Positions 33,697 through 43,709 are shown, numbered from the stretch's first letter. The stretch: 64,000 nt of DNA from an uncultured Candidatus Melainabacteria bacterium (GCA_934700335.1 CAKUXM010000007.1:31414-95413), one strand, 5' to 3'. The notes: generated by a model from the letters alone, not told the origin. Program-made: numbers and translations.

Positions 33697-35253
33697 TTGA
33701 AAAATCTTCTAATTAAGCGAATATTGATAGCATTTATATTTTTAATTTTACCTATTTGTTTTTTAGCCGAAGGTAATATTTCTGTTGCGAAAATTGATAC
33801 AAGACCAATAACTTTGCCAGCTGAAGAGGTTAAACAACCCCCTGCTGTTGAAAAAGCTACTAAGGTTGATATTAAGCAAAAATCTGTTCAACAAATACCT
33901 CAAACACAACTAACAAAAACAACTAAAATAAAAGTTGTGAAAAAACCTATTCAACAATCTAAGGTTGCTCAAAAAATAGATATTAAAACTAACAATATTC
34001 AAAGAAACAACAAAACAACCCCAAAGCCTAAACTAGAAGTTCTACAATTTGATTCTGATTACAACATTGTCGGCACAAATGATACAGATAGCTACTTGAT
34101 AGTTCCTATTGATAAATCAAAATTAAAAAAAGAAAAATCCAAAGCTAAAATGGACGAACTTTCTAGCTCTTTAATGAAGGATTCGCCAAAACCTTTGACA
34201 ACTGAGTTAAAAATCAAAAGTAAGTTTCATCAAAATTTAGGTAATAAAACTCATAGACTATTATCAAAAATTAATCACTCCAGAATTTTTAAATTCTTCA
34301 CTTCAATTCTATCTATAATCCTTGTCCTAATTCTTTCTTACTTGGCATATATAATTTACAAAAGAAGAATGACAGAAAAACAAGAGATTGTAGAAGAGGA
34401 AGAAAAACCTCTTACTCCGGAAGAGAAGGAACATTTAGAGCTTATTCAAGCGATGAAGGAGTTTGAAGAAACTGAAGAAAAACATGAAAAATTAGGACAA
34501 AAAAAATATTTCAACGAAACAGATATGTTTAGAAATACAGACGGTTTTAAAAAAGAAGAAATTTCTGAAGATATTTTAAAAACGCTAAAATCAATTGAAA
34601 ACGCTCAAAAAAATGAAACCCCTCTAACAATAAGAGAGTCTTCAACAGACGGGTTTAAAAGAGGTGAATATGCTTTTGAAGAAAGAATTGGAGACATTTC
34701 AGACGAAGAAGCTATGGCGTTATTAGATGATGACGATGAAGATGAAAACCCTTCTGAATTAGATGCTTTAGCATTAAATTATTATGGCGGGACTTCTGAA
34801 ATTTTACCGCCAGAAAAAATAGATAATGAAATTTTTATCATAGAAGATGAAGACGAACCTCAACAATACGATATTGTAGAAGAAACTCCAGAAGAGGAAG
34901 AAACAATAGAAGAAGCCTCTCAAGAAGAGGTTGTTGAAGAAGTAAAAGAAGAGCCTAAAAAAGAAGACAAATCTGATATTGAAAATTTACACATAAAAGA
35001 AAAATATCCAATTGATGAAAAAAGAGGACTTTCTTTGATAAATTACCATAATACTGATGCCCTAATCGGTTATATCGGTAGCAAAATAACTGTTTTAAAG
35101 AAATTTGCAAAATCAGATAATGCGGCTAATTTATCTGTTAGAGTTCACGAAAAATTGAGTTTTGATAAAACACAATATATGGTTAGAATAGGTCAATTCA
35201 AAGGTATTGTCGAAGTTACGGACACAGATGTTAAATTATTATTAGATTTATGA
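33697..35253 (+). CDS. Membrane-anchored acidic protein of unknown function
   Basis: No family is recognised. The start is TTG 33697, with AAGGAGAG 6-7 nt upstream and TGA-TAAAAT as an extended -10. The 518 residues have a signal-like N-terminus (about 1-25), a basic Pro/Gln/Lys-rich part (30-110), one strong membrane helix (about 196-222), a very acidic, Glu-rich stretch (230-430), and a small C-terminal domain (about 440-518) with RVHEKLSFDKTQYMVRIGQF. The arrangement suggests that the N-terminus is outside and the acidic part inside the cell. The stop overlaps the next gene's ATG (ATGA), so the two are coupled. Confidence 0.65.
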   Translation: MKNLLIKRILIAFIFLILPICFLAEGNISVAKIDTRPITLPAEEVKQPPAVEKATKVDIKQKSVQQIPQTQLTKTTKIKVVKKPIQQSKVAQKIDIKTNNIQRNNKTTPKPKLEVLQFDSDYNIVGTNDTDSYLIVPIDKSKLKKEKSKAKMDELSSSLMKDSPKPLTTELKIKSKFHQNLGNKTHRLLSKINHSRIFKFFTSILSIILVLILSYLAYIIYKRRMTEKQEIVEEEEKPLTPEEKEHLELIQAMKEFEETEEKHEKLGQKKYFNETDMFRNTDGFKKEEISEDILKTLKSIENAQKNETPLTIRESSTDGFKRGEYAFEERIGDISDEEAMALLDDDDEDENPSELDALALNYYGGTSEILPPEKIDNEIFIIEDEDEPQQYDIVEETPEEEETIEEASQEEVVEEVKEEPKKEDKSDIENLHIKEKYPIDEKRGLSLINYHNTDALIGYIGSKITVLKKFAKSDNAANLSVRVHEKLSFDKTQYMVRIGQFKGIVEVTDTDVKLLLDL

Positions 35254-36401
35254 TTATGAAAAAGTTTCTACTAATTTTAATATGTTTAATATTTATAACA
35301 ACAGGTTGCAAACAAAAGCAAGATGACACTTTGAAGTTTGCAAGTTGGGGTTCTAAAACAGAAGTTCAAATCTTAAAAGGTTTGATTTCAGATTTTGAAA
35401 AAGAAAACCCGGATATCAAAGTTGAATTTATGCATATTCCGCAAAACTATTTTCAAAAATTACATCTAATGTTTGCATCAAACCTTGCTCCTGACGTTAT
35501 TTTTATAAATAATTTGAATATTCCAGTTTATGAAAAATATCTTTTAGATTTGAATGATATTATAAAAAATAAAAATGATTATTATCCACAAGTTTTGGAC
35601 ACAATGACTTATAAAAACAGACTTTTAGCAATTCCTAGAGATGTTTCAACGCTTGTAGTTTTTTATAACAAAGATTTGTTTAATAAAAATAATCTTCCAT
35701 ATCCCGATGAAAATTGGAATATGACAGAGTTTTTAAATACAGCAAAAGACCTTACAAACAATGGAGTTTACGGCATTTCATTTGAAGAAAATTCTTTGTT
35801 TTACTTACCTTATATGCGAGCATTTGAAGGTGGAATTTTATCTTCAAATGGCGAACAAATTATGAATAGCGAAAATTCTCAAAAAGGCATCAATTTCTAT
35901 TCTGATTTGAGAAACAGATACAATGTTGCACCTAAAAAATACCAATCAGCTTCAGAAACGATGGCGCAAATGTTTATCAATGGACGTTTAGCAATGCACT
36001 TGTCTGGACGTTGGCTTGTTCCAAAATATAGGGAAGATGTAAAGTTTGATTGGGACGTTGTTAATTTTCCAAATATTAATGGTAAATCTTCTGTAACTTT
36101 GGATTCATCTGGCTATGCAATTACAAAAGTCTCTAAACGTAAAAACGATGCGATAAAATTAGTTGAATTTTTATCATCAGATAAAGCAATTCAAAAATTC
36201 ACAACAACAGGTTTAATCGTACCCGCAAGAATAGACACAATCAACTCTTCTGCCTTCTTGGATAACAAAAAACCAATGAATGCAAAAGTATTTATCGACG
36301 TTATAAAAAATTCCGAAAAAACACCTGTAAATAAACACTATAAAGAAATTACAGACAAACTAGATGAACAACTTAATTACACCTTTAACGAACAGAATTA
36401 A
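35250..36401 (+). CDS. Extracellular solute-binding lipoprotein (sugar ABC type)
   Basis: The 383-residue protein has a lipobox (ICLIFITTGC, Cys at about 20) and the family 1 solute-binding fold: FASWGSKTEVQILKGLISDFEK, PDVIFINN, IPRDVSTLVVFYNKDLF, and PSYMR-like central part ending ALAMHLSGRWLVPKYRED. Such proteins bring sugars or glycerol phosphates to an ABC importer. No permease or ATPase lies beside it, so the partners must be elsewhere. The start overlaps the previous stop; a second ATG two codons later is also possible. It is convergent with the next gene and the two stop codons overlap (TTAA). Confidence 0.88.
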   Translation: MIMKKFLLILICLIFITTGCKQKQDDTLKFASWGSKTEVQILKGLISDFEKENPDIKVEFMHIPQNYFQKLHLMFASNLAPDVIFINNLNIPVYEKYLLDLNDIIKNKNDYYPQVLDTMTYKNRLLAIPRDVSTLVVFYNKDLFNKNNLPYPDENWNMTEFLNTAKDLTNNGVYGISFEENSLFYLPYMRAFEGGILSSNGEQIMNSENSQKGINFYSDLRNRYNVAPKKYQSASETMAQMFINGRLAMHLSGRWLVPKYREDVKFDWDVVNFPNINGKSSVTLDSSGYAITKVSKRKNDAIKLVEFLSSDKAIQKFTTTGLIVPARIDTINSSAFLDNKKPMNAKVFIDVIKNSEKTPVNKHYKEITDKLDEQLNYTFNEQN

Positions 36402-37588
36402 GCAGCAATGTTTAATCTGTGAGGTTTGTGGTGTGGTTTATTAGGTTTGTTTGGCTTTTGAGGTTTTTCAGATTTTTCTGATTTGTCATTTTTTGTAGGA
36501 CGTTGATCTTCTTTTGGTTTTAAAGCTGAAGTATCATAAGTCAAAGAACCTTTTGATTGTTCCTTCAAAGAACCTTTTACAGCATTAGGATAATTATCAA
36601 GTTCAGAACTTAATTCGCCATTATTGATTTTTTCAATAACTTCGTCCATATATTTTTGAGTATTTTCTTTCATTTCAGGGTGAGCTTCAACCCAGTCGTG
36701 CAATGAAACATCACCACGAGTATGATTACATTCACCACATTCTAATAAATAGTTTTCAACTCTATCTCTGCCACCATTTGCTTGAGGTTTTACATGCTCA
36801 ATTGTGCCTACAGATAGTTTTAATAATCTTGCACCAACTTTACTTGAAGGTTGTCCTGCATATTTTACAATGAATGCATCCGCACTATTTTTTGATGTTG
36901 GTAAACTGTCTGCTAATTTTTGAAGATGTTTGTATTTTTCTTCATCTTCAATTTTTGATTTTGAATCTTTAATATCAGCAATCATTGATTTTCTGATATT
37001 TTTCATTGCTTCTTCAGTCTCTGCTGGCATTTTTGCATAATTTTCTGTTAATTGTGCAAACTTTTCGCCAATTTCTGGAGTAACAGACTTTGCAACTTCG
37101 TTTATTTGTGCAAATGTATTTAATTGACTTTCTTTACAAGCTTTTATTGAACTAACTCTATTTTCTTCCATAAAAGCTTTGAACGTGCTTTTTGGATTTT
37201 CCTTTTCCCATGCTTCAAATTTATTAAAAGTACCTTTTTCAGGTTTGTGCATATATTCTTCGTAAGGTTTAAGTGTATTTACGTAATGTTGCGCAGAATC
37301 TTCTCTACCTAAATCTTTTTTTATTTTGTCCATATCATTGTTAGTAAGCATTTTTGTACCACAACATGGACAAGATACGTGTCCGAAAGAACGAACTAAA
37401 TCTTCTTTTTTACCGGTAAACGAAATATTATTGTATAACAAAGCCATCATTGTTGTCGGTTGAGGCAACTTTGGTCTTTGGATTGGATTTGTTAAAACAT
37501 TAGTAACTGTTTGCTCTGCTTTTGGAGCTTGTTTTGTTTTTGCTAAACTTGAAAAATTTGGATTGAAATTAATTATTGGATTTATCAT
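36398..37588 (-). CDS. HNH nuclease-like protein with F-x-G N-terminal motif
   Basis: The 396-residue protein starts MINPIINFNPNF and, after a polar leader, contains ISFTGK (F57-K60). CPCCG follows at about 72-76, then a helical middle with many charged residues. An HNH motif is visible at about 262-295: VGTIEHVKPQANGGRDRVEN, L-x-C-x-x-CN, then HTRGDVSLHDW, i.e. the His, the Asn-rich strand and the second Cys pair. The C-terminus is a Lys/Pro-rich tail ending PHKPHRLNIAA. The plan suggests a DNA-cutting protein that is released or delivered; it lacks a classical signal peptide. No immunity gene is evident next to it. Confidence 0.7.
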   Translation of the reverse strand: MINPIINFNPNFSSLAKTKQAPKAEQTVTNVLTNPIQRPKLPQPTTMMALLYNNISFTGKKEDLVRSFGHVSCPCCGTKMLTNNDMDKIKKDLGREDSAQHYVNTLKPYEEYMHKPEKGTFNKFEAWEKENPKSTFKAFMEENRVSSIKACKESQLNTFAQINEVAKSVTPEIGEKFAQLTENYAKMPAETEEAMKNIRKSMIADIKDSKSKIEDEEKYKHLQKLADSLPTSKNSADAFIVKYAGQPSSKVGARLLKLSVGTIEHVKPQANGGRDRVENYLLECGECNHTRGDVSLHDWVEAHPEMKENTQKYMDEVIEKINNGELSSELDNYPNAVKGSLKEQSKGSLTYDTSALKPKEDQRPTKNDKSEKSEKPQKPNKPNKPHHKPHRLNIAA

Positions 37589-37647
37589 ACTGTTTTAAAG
37601 CTCGTAAAAAAATAACTTGCTATTTTTCCTCAAATTATTAACAAATA

Positions 37648-38688
37648 TTAATTCAACTTTTTTAAAACTTTTTCTAAAATTCGTAATTTTTGTTTATCTG
37701 TTCCTAAACCTGTTAAAAGCATTGAAGATTTTTCATTTGTTTTTTCATCTTCAATTCTATTTTCGTACAATTTTTCTGATAATTCATAACCGCTTATAGA
37801 GGGAGATTTGATTAAAATTTTTGTAATATCGTTGTAATTACAGAATTCTACGTTTTTACAGTTATTTTTTAATTCTTTAATATTTTCTATCAATTCATCA
37901 ATTTTCTTTCTACCTTTTGAAGAATTCAAATAATTAATATTTTTTTCAATAGATGCCAAAAGTGGATAAGACGGAGATGTAGTATTTATCAAATCTAAAG
38001 CCTTATCACTATCTAAATTTGTATTATTGTGTAAAAGCGCTGTAGGGTTTAAACCACCTGCAGTCTTATGTAAGGATTGAACCGTAAAATCAGCAATATT
38101 CACAGCACTTTGAGGCAATTTATCAGAGAACGGATAAAGGGTACCATGTGCTTCATCAACTATCAAATAAGTACCAATTCTATTACAAATTTCTTTGATT
38201 AAATTTATATCAGAAACAATCCCCTCATAAGTCGGAGACGTAACAATTATAGCCTTTGGATTATTTTCAATCAAAAGATTTTTTATATAGTCAATATTTA
38301 TTGATTTAGGAACTCCAAAATCTTCATCAATTTCAACTTCGTAAAAAATCGGTGTAGCCCCAGAAAGTTTGACCGCATTTTTATGGCAAATATGGCTATC
38401 CTTCCAAAGTAAAACTTTATCGCCTTTTTCAACACAAGTTAAAACAGAGGCAATAATTCCGCTTGTAGAACCATTTGTTAAAAAGTGAGTTCTTTTTGTT
38501 TTATAAATCTTACTTGCTTTTTCTTCTGCTTCTCTCAAAAATTTTTGAGGATTGTGAGCATCAGTTTCTGAAATATCATATTTATAAAATTGTCTAAATT
38601 TTGATAAAATAAAAAATTTTTGGTTATGAGAAGGTGTCGTAAATAAGTTTATAAAATTTTTCTTCTTTAATAATTTAAGTAAACTCAT
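37648..38688 (-). CDS. Short PLP-dependent Orn/Lys/Arg decarboxylase-like enzyme
   Basis: The 346 residues have the fold-type I features of amino-acid decarboxylases: THFLTNGSTSGIIASVL (about 66-82), VDEAHGTLYPF (Asp of the PLP pyridine) and the Schiff-base Lys in VQSLHKTAGGLNPTALLH. Members of the speA/cadA group are 460-750 residues, so this is short: the usual N-terminal wing and the C-terminal domain are missing or reduced. It may decarboxylate a basic amino acid to a polyamine or have another PLP role. It overlaps the previous gene by 4 bp (ATGA) and follows the flagellar operon on the same strand. Confidence 0.7.
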   Translation of the reverse strand: MSLLKLLKKKNFINLFTTPSHNQKFFILSKFRQFYKYDISETDAHNPQKFLREAEEKASKIYKTKRTHFLTNGSTSGIIASVLTCVEKGDKVLLWKDSHICHKNAVKLSGATPIFYEVEIDEDFGVPKSINIDYIKNLLIENNPKAIIVTSPTYEGIVSDINLIKEICNRIGTYLIVDEAHGTLYPFSDKLPQSAVNIADFTVQSLHKTAGGLNPTALLHNNTNLDSDKALDLINTTSPSYPLLASIEKNINYLNSSKGRKKIDELIENIKELKNNCKNVEFCNYNDITKILIKSPSISGYELSEKLYENRIEDEKTNEKSSMLLTGLGTDKQKLRILEKVLKKLN

Positions 38689-39074
38689 TTTTCGTCATTC
38701 TCCAAATCAACTTTTAAAGGCATATCATCAGCTATAGCATTTGGGGCTGTCATTCGAGCATTCTGTGCTGCTTGAGCAGCTTGGTTAGCCGCATCTTTTA
38801 AGAACTTATCAAGCATTTCCTTGCTTTCTTGTTCAGCTCTGCTTTTGCTTGGTTTATCCAAAATATAACCGACACCATAACCTAACAAACCAATAATAAT
38901 ACAATATGGTACAATTTCTGTTAATGTTTGAGTTACGACTTCGTAAGTAATACCACCATTGATTGCCATATGACAAGCACTATAAACCAGCCATGCTATA
39001 CAAAATAACAATAGTCCAAAAAATATTCTGTGATTTAATCTTGTTCCCTTATTTTTATCTTTTTTCTTTGCCAT
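38685..39074 (-). CDS. Small membrane protein after the PilZ gene
   Basis: No family is recognised. The 129-residue protein has a basic N-terminus, two membrane helices (about 15-35 and 50-72) and a charged, Ala/Gln-rich C-terminal helix. It is 1 bp downstream of the PilZ gene on the same strand and overlaps the PLP gene by 4 bp. It probably belongs to the flagellar transcript. Confidence 0.6.
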   Translation of the reverse strand: MAKKKDKNKGTRLNHRIFFGLLLFCIAWLVYSACHMAINGGITYEVVTQTLTEIVPYCIIIGLLGYGVGYILDKPSKSRAEQESKEMLDKFLKDAANQAAQAAQNARMTAPNAIADDMPLKVDLENDEK

Positions 39075-39075
39075 T

Positions 39076-39666
39076 TTATTTATTCAAAAGTTCCATATTT
39101 TTCTTCATACAGTATTGAATTAATGTCATCTTATCAATATTGTTCAAGATTAAAAATTTACCAGATAGAACATACATACCATCATCAAGTTTTTCAATTC
39201 TTATAAGTTGAATTTTACAAGAAATAGTTTGTTCATCAGATAAAACGATATCAACATTATATTCAGTTTCAATATTAATGTGTTCTTTTGATTTGAATTT
39301 CAAACCACCAGCTGACAAGTCGATTGTTTGAATATCGTATGAAACATCATCTCTATACAATTTTGTATCTTGTAAGAATGTAATACGAGTGAATTTTCTT
39401 CTTTGCAAAAATCTATGTTTTACTGGATTTGCAATTGTAAGAATATTATTTTCCATATCAGAAGTGTATGATTCAAAATACAACATACCATTTTCTGTTT
39501 GAGAGAAGAATTCGCAAATATGGTTAATTTCAATACCTCTTGTTGGGTAATTAACTTTCATTTGAAAACCTTTTTCATCGACACTTATAACTTTACCTTT
39601 GTTAGTAAGCTTAAAGTCTTTTGGAACGATTAAAACGTCTTGGTCTACTTTTACAAGTTCTCTCAT
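39076..39666 (-). CDS. PilZ-domain protein (YcgR-like)
   Basis: The 196 residues combine an N-terminal PilZN-like domain (1-90, with VISVDEKGFQMKVNYPTRG) and a C-terminal PilZ domain. The c-di-GMP motif is visible: RRKFTRI (R-x-x-x-R, about 108-114) and DLSAGGLKF (D-x-S-x-G-G, about 133-141). YcgR-like proteins brake the flagellar motor. It sits 28 bp downstream of flhA and is the first gene after the export apparatus, so a control on flagella is likely. AAGGA lies 10 nt before the ATG. Confidence 0.85.
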   Translation of the reverse strand: MRELVKVDQDVLIVPKDFKLTNKGKVISVDEKGFQMKVNYPTRGIEINHICEFFSQTENGMLYFESYTSDMENNILTIANPVKHRFLQRRKFTRITFLQDTKLYRDDVSYDIQTIDLSAGGLKFKSKEHINIETEYNVDIVLSDEQTISCKIQLIRIEKLDDGMYVLSGKFLILNNIDKMTLIQYCMKKNMELLNK

Positions 39667-39694
39667 TTATATAATATCCTTTCTAAATTTTAAG

Positions 39695-41797
39695 TTAATG
39701 GTTAATTACAACTTTTACTGTTCCGACAGATTTTGCCTTTACATTTGTACTGATTTCATTATACCCCATAATTGAAATTTGTGGGTAAGTTCTTTCAATC
39801 AATCTTCTAAACGCAAGTCTTATCGGTGAAGAACAAAGAATTACAGGTTGTTCGCCAGTTTTTGTAATTGCAGTTTGAAGCTCTGTATTCAAACTATCTA
39901 TCAATCTTCTTGTAAAGTCTGGGTCAAGAGTTAAACTTTGACCGTCAGGACTTACTCCTTTTGCAATAGTGTTTTCAACATCTGGAGATAACGTAATTGC
40001 CATTAATTCCCCTGTACTTGCAAGATTTTGTTTGCAAATACTTCTTGCTAAGGCTTGTCTTACCTGCTCAGTCAAATAATCTGGATTTTGACTTATTCTG
40101 TATTGAATACTGATTGTTTCTAAAATAGATTTCAAATCTCTAACAGGAACACGTTCTCTCAACAAGTTTTGCATAACAACTTGTATTGTAGAAATTGGAA
40201 TATCTTTTGTTACATCGTTAACGTAATCATCTGAAACTTCGTTTTTAAGATTGTTAATAAGTTGTTGTACAGCATCTCTTGAAAGAATTTCAGAAGCATT
40301 CTTTTTAATAATTTCAGTCAAGTGAGTTGATACAACGGCAGAAGGACTAACTACAGTATAACCATTTGCCTCTGCATAATCCTTATCTTTTTCTTCTATC
40401 CAAAGTGCGGGAAGTCCAAATGCTGGTTCTATTGCGCTTATACCAGTGATATTAGGATTGTCCGGAAGCCCAGATGAGTTCATAGCCAAGCTCTTATCTG
40501 GATATACTTCACCTGATTCAATACCGACTCCTTTTAATTTAATTTGATAAGTATTCGGTGCAAGTTGAAGATTATCTCTTACCCTAATTGAAGGTAGGAC
40601 AATACCTAAATCCAACGCTGTTTGACGTCTGATTTGCGCAATACGTTCTAGCAAGTCTCCGCCCATATCAACATTCAAAAGTGGAACTAATCTGTAACCA
40701 ACTTCAATACCGATATCCTCAACGTTAAGTAGCTCCATAACGCTTTCTTTTGAAGCTTTTTTATTACGCTTATTAGAAGCCTTTTTAGCTTTTTCTGCTT
40801 TTTCAGCCTCTTCTTTAGCCGCTTGTTCTTTTTTCTTAGTATCTTCGTATTTATAATAAGCTACAATACCAGAACAGGCACCAATTGCCATAAAAGGAAT
40901 TGTTGGTAATCCTGGAACCAATCCTAATAATACCAATAAACCACAAATTACACCTAAAACTCTAGGGTCAGAGAATAATTCTTTTGTAATATCAGAAGAT
41001 AATGATGAATCTTGACCGCCAGCACGAGATACAATCAAACCTGTTGATAATGAAATAATTAAGGCTGGTAATTGAGAAATCAAACCATCACCAATTGTCA
41101 AAATAGTATAAGTTTGAGCGGCTGTCATAGGATTCATTTTCAACATTGCCATACCGATAATCAAACCACCGACAATATTAATAACAGTGATAATGATGCC
41201 TGCCATAGCATCACCTTTTACGAACTTAGAAGCACCGTCCATAGTACCGTAAAAATCCATTTCTCTTTCTAAATCACGTCTTCTTTTCTTAGCCTCGTCT
41301 TCACTGATTAAGCCCGAGTTCAAATCAGCATCAATACTTAATTGTTTACCAGGTAAAGAATCCAATGTAAATCTTGCTGATACTTCAGAAATTCTTGTTG
41401 CACCACCTGTGATTACCATAAAGTTTACTAAAACCAGAATTACGAAGATTACGGCACCTACAACGTAGTTACCACCAACTACGAATTCCCCGAACGCATT
41501 AATAACGTTACCGGCTTCACCATATAGTAAAATTAATCTTGTTGTTGAAATGTTCAAACCTAGCCTGAACAATGTCGCAATCAAAAGAATTGTTGGAAAA
41601 CTTGAAAAGTCCAACGGTTCTTTTGTATACAAACAAGTTAACATAATAATCAAAGCAAATGCTAAATTAAGAGTTAACAAAATATCCAAAAGGATTGGAG
41701 GTAATGGCAAAATCATCATGCCAACGATAACTACTAGCATAATTGCAAGTACGATATCATTATTTTTTAATAAATCTGCTATCTTAGCTACATTCAT
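39695..41797 (-). CDS. flhA: Flagellar export apparatus protein FlhA
   Basis: FlhA is the large gate of the flagellar type III secretion system. The 700-residue length fits. About eight membrane helices fill the first 330 residues, with PLPPILLDILLTLN, the FPTILLIATLFRLGLNIS motif (about 65-82) and the conserved GRLNSG-like segment LNSGLISEDEAKKRR. The C-terminal cytoplasmic domain (340-700) has NVEDIGIEVGYRLVPL, GIVLPSIRVRDN and VPVRDLKSILE. GGAG lies 10-11 nt before the ATG. It follows flhB by 18 bp. Confidence 0.96.
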   Translation of the reverse strand: MNVAKIADLLKNNDIVLAIMLVVIVGMMILPLPPILLDILLTLNLAFALIIMLTCLYTKEPLDFSSFPTILLIATLFRLGLNISTTRLILLYGEAGNVINAFGEFVVGGNYVVGAVIFVILVLVNFMVITGGATRISEVSARFTLDSLPGKQLSIDADLNSGLISEDEAKKRRRDLEREMDFYGTMDGASKFVKGDAMAGIIITVINIVGGLIIGMAMLKMNPMTAAQTYTILTIGDGLISQLPALIISLSTGLIVSRAGGQDSSLSSDITKELFSDPRVLGVICGLLVLLGLVPGLPTIPFMAIGACSGIVAYYKYEDTKKKEQAAKEEAEKAEKAKKASNKRNKKASKESVMELLNVEDIGIEVGYRLVPLLNVDMGGDLLERIAQIRRQTALDLGIVLPSIRVRDNLQLAPNTYQIKLKGVGIESGEVYPDKSLAMNSSGLPDNPNITGISAIEPAFGLPALWIEEKDKDYAEANGYTVVSPSAVVSTHLTEIIKKNASEILSRDAVQQLINNLKNEVSDDYVNDVTKDIPISTIQVVMQNLLRERVPVRDLKSILETISIQYRISQNPDYLTEQVRQALARSICKQNLASTGELMAITLSPDVENTIAKGVSPDGQSLTLDPDFTRRLIDSLNTELQTAITKTGEQPVILCSSPIRLAFRRLIERTYPQISIMGYNEISTNVKAKSVGTVKVVINH

Positions 41798-41815
41798 TAA
41801 ATTTTACCTTCTCCT

Positions 41816-42895
41816 TTATTTTGTCTGCTTGTTTCTGAATACCATTGCCAAGATTTCTGCTACCGCAACAAACATATCTGACGGTATTATACCATCAATC
41901 GGAACTAAATTGTACAAGGCTCTAGCAACGGCTCTGTTTTCTACGATTGGAACTTTGTTATTTTCCGCAATTTCTCTTATCTTAAATGCAACAAAATCAA
42001 CACCCTTAGCAACAACAATCGGTGCTGGAGCAATCGACTTGTCATATTTCAAAGCAACTGCATAGTGAGTTGGGTTTGTTACAACAACATCGGCAGTCGG
42101 AACAGCTGACATCATTTTTTGTTGTAATAACTTCATACCAGCAGATCGAATTCTTGCCTTGATTTTCGGATCTCCATCTATATCTTTCATTTCATCTTTA
42201 ACTTCTTGTTTCGTCATTTTTAATGATTTTTCATATTCATAATTTTGATAAACTCTATCAAAAATACCAATAATAAGCATTGCAATGCACATATCAATAA
42301 TCATCTGAGTAAGAATTGAACCAATTACTGCAAAACCTGTTTGCACATCAGCACCCAAAATCCCGTACAATTCGTCAAGTCGTGATTTCACAACACAAAA
42401 ACCTGTAAAGCCTACGATTGTAAGCTTTAGCAATGATTTTGCAAGCTCAACCATTTTTTTTGTATCAAAAATATTAAATAATTTTTTTGCACCATCAATG
42501 GCTTTTTTAGGCGAAATATTTTCAAATTTGGGTTTAATTTTATCTATAGCAAAAACCTTACCAACTTGCGCTCTAATAACAACTATACCAACAATAAACA
42601 ACGCCAAAAACAAGGGTACTAAAATTTCACCGCAAGCTCTTGCATACGGAGCAAAGATTGCAATAATATCGTCAGAGCTTATTTGAGACGGATTAAGGTG
42701 AGTAAACGCCATAACCATAGTAACTCTGAATTTATCTAAAATATAGCCAGAAAACATACTAATAAGAGCAACACCCGTTGTTAGGATTAATGCAGATGAT
42801 AAATCCCTACTGTTAACTATGTTACCTTTTTTGCGTTCCTTCTCTCGTCTGCGAGGGGTCGCTTTTTCGGTTCTTTCTGCTCCGTCGTTAGCCAT
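41816..42895 (-). CDS. flhB: Flagellar export switch protein FlhB
   Basis: FlhB switches the export substrate class by self-cleavage. The 359 residues include a basic N-terminus (RTEKATPRRREKERKKGNI), four membrane helices, and the autocleavage NPTH in VVVTNPTHYAVALKYD (about 268-283). The linker MTKQEVKDEMKDIDGDPKIKAR preceding it is also conserved. The start is 18 bp after fliR. It is part of the fliP-fliQ-fliR-flhB-flhA operon, the standard order. Confidence 0.96.
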   Translation of the reverse strand: MANDGAERTEKATPRRREKERKKGNIVNSRDLSSALILTTGVALISMFSGYILDKFRVTMVMAFTHLNPSQISSDDIIAIFAPYARACGEILVPLFLALFIVGIVVIRAQVGKVFAIDKIKPKFENISPKKAIDGAKKLFNIFDTKKMVELAKSLLKLTIVGFTGFCVVKSRLDELYGILGADVQTGFAVIGSILTQMIIDMCIAMLIIGIFDRVYQNYEYEKSLKMTKQEVKDEMKDIDGDPKIKARIRSAGMKLLQQKMMSAVPTADVVVTNPTHYAVALKYDKSIAPAPIVVAKGVDFVAFKIREIAENNKVPIVENRAVARALYNLVPIDGIIPSDMFVAVAEILAMVFRNKQTK

Positions 42896-42913
42896 TAGTT
42901 TTTACAACCTCTC

Positions 42914-43696
42914 CTAAAATAGTACCGATACTGCTGTTAGTGTTTTTTCTAATACCACCGATATATATTCTGCCATTGGTCTAAAGAACACTAGACACAA
43001 TAACAAACCGATATATATTTTTAATGGCATTGCCACCATAAATACGTTCATTTGTGGCATCATTTTTGAAACAAATCCTAAAAGTACATCACTGATTAAC
43101 AACACACCGAAAATTGGTAATGCTAATCCGATTGCAACATTAAACATTTGTCCCATTAAATACACACACTCTTGAACAATTTGTCCGTTAATAAAAAAGC
43201 CATAACCAACCGGAACGCTTGTAAAGCTATTATACACAGCTGAAAATAGCCATTGATGTGCATTTAATGAAATAAATACCATTGATGCAAGTAATGTATA
43301 AGCTTGAGTAATAACTGGTGATGTTGAACCCGTAGCAGGGTTTAAGGCTTGAGATACAGATAAAGACATTTGTATCGCAAACATATTTGCCGCCATATCA
43401 ACAGCTATGAAAATCAAATTTGTACAAAAACCTATTAAATATCCAATAAAAAATTCTTTTAATAAAATAACGAATAATTCTGGCATAACCGTAGGCATTA
43501 TAAAATTGCTTGTTGCATGGACAAACGGAAACATGATAAATGCAATCATTGCGCAAAGCCAAATTTTTACTTGATATGGAATTGGGTAAGTTGAAAACAA
43601 AGGCGCAGACACAAGCAACCCACTAATTCTAGTGAATACAGCAATAAATAAAATTATTTTTACTGGTGTGAATATTGCTAGTAAGCTTGTATCCAT
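42914..43696 (-). CDS. fliR: Flagellar biosynthesis protein FliR
   Basis: The 260-residue membrane protein matches FliR of the export gate: FTRISGLLVSAPLFS near 22-36, AMIAFIMFPF, and ALPIFGVLLISDVLLGFVSKMMPQMNVF (parts, about 195-222), where MPQMNVF is diagnostic. It lies 13 bp after fliQ and precedes flhB. The order is as in most flagellar operons. Confidence 0.94.
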   Translation of the reverse strand: MDTSLLAIFTPVKIILFIAVFTRISGLLVSAPLFSTYPIPYQVKIWLCAMIAFIMFPFVHATSNFIMPTVMPELFVILLKEFFIGYLIGFCTNLIFIAVDMAANMFAIQMSLSVSQALNPATGSTSPVITQAYTLLASMVFISLNAHQWLFSAVYNSFTSVPVGYGFFINGQIVQECVYLMGQMFNVAIGLALPIFGVLLISDVLLGFVSKMMPQMNVFMVAMPLKIYIGLLLCLVFFRPMAEYISVVLEKTLTAVSVLF

Positions 43697-43709
43697 TTAT
43701 TCCTTAATC

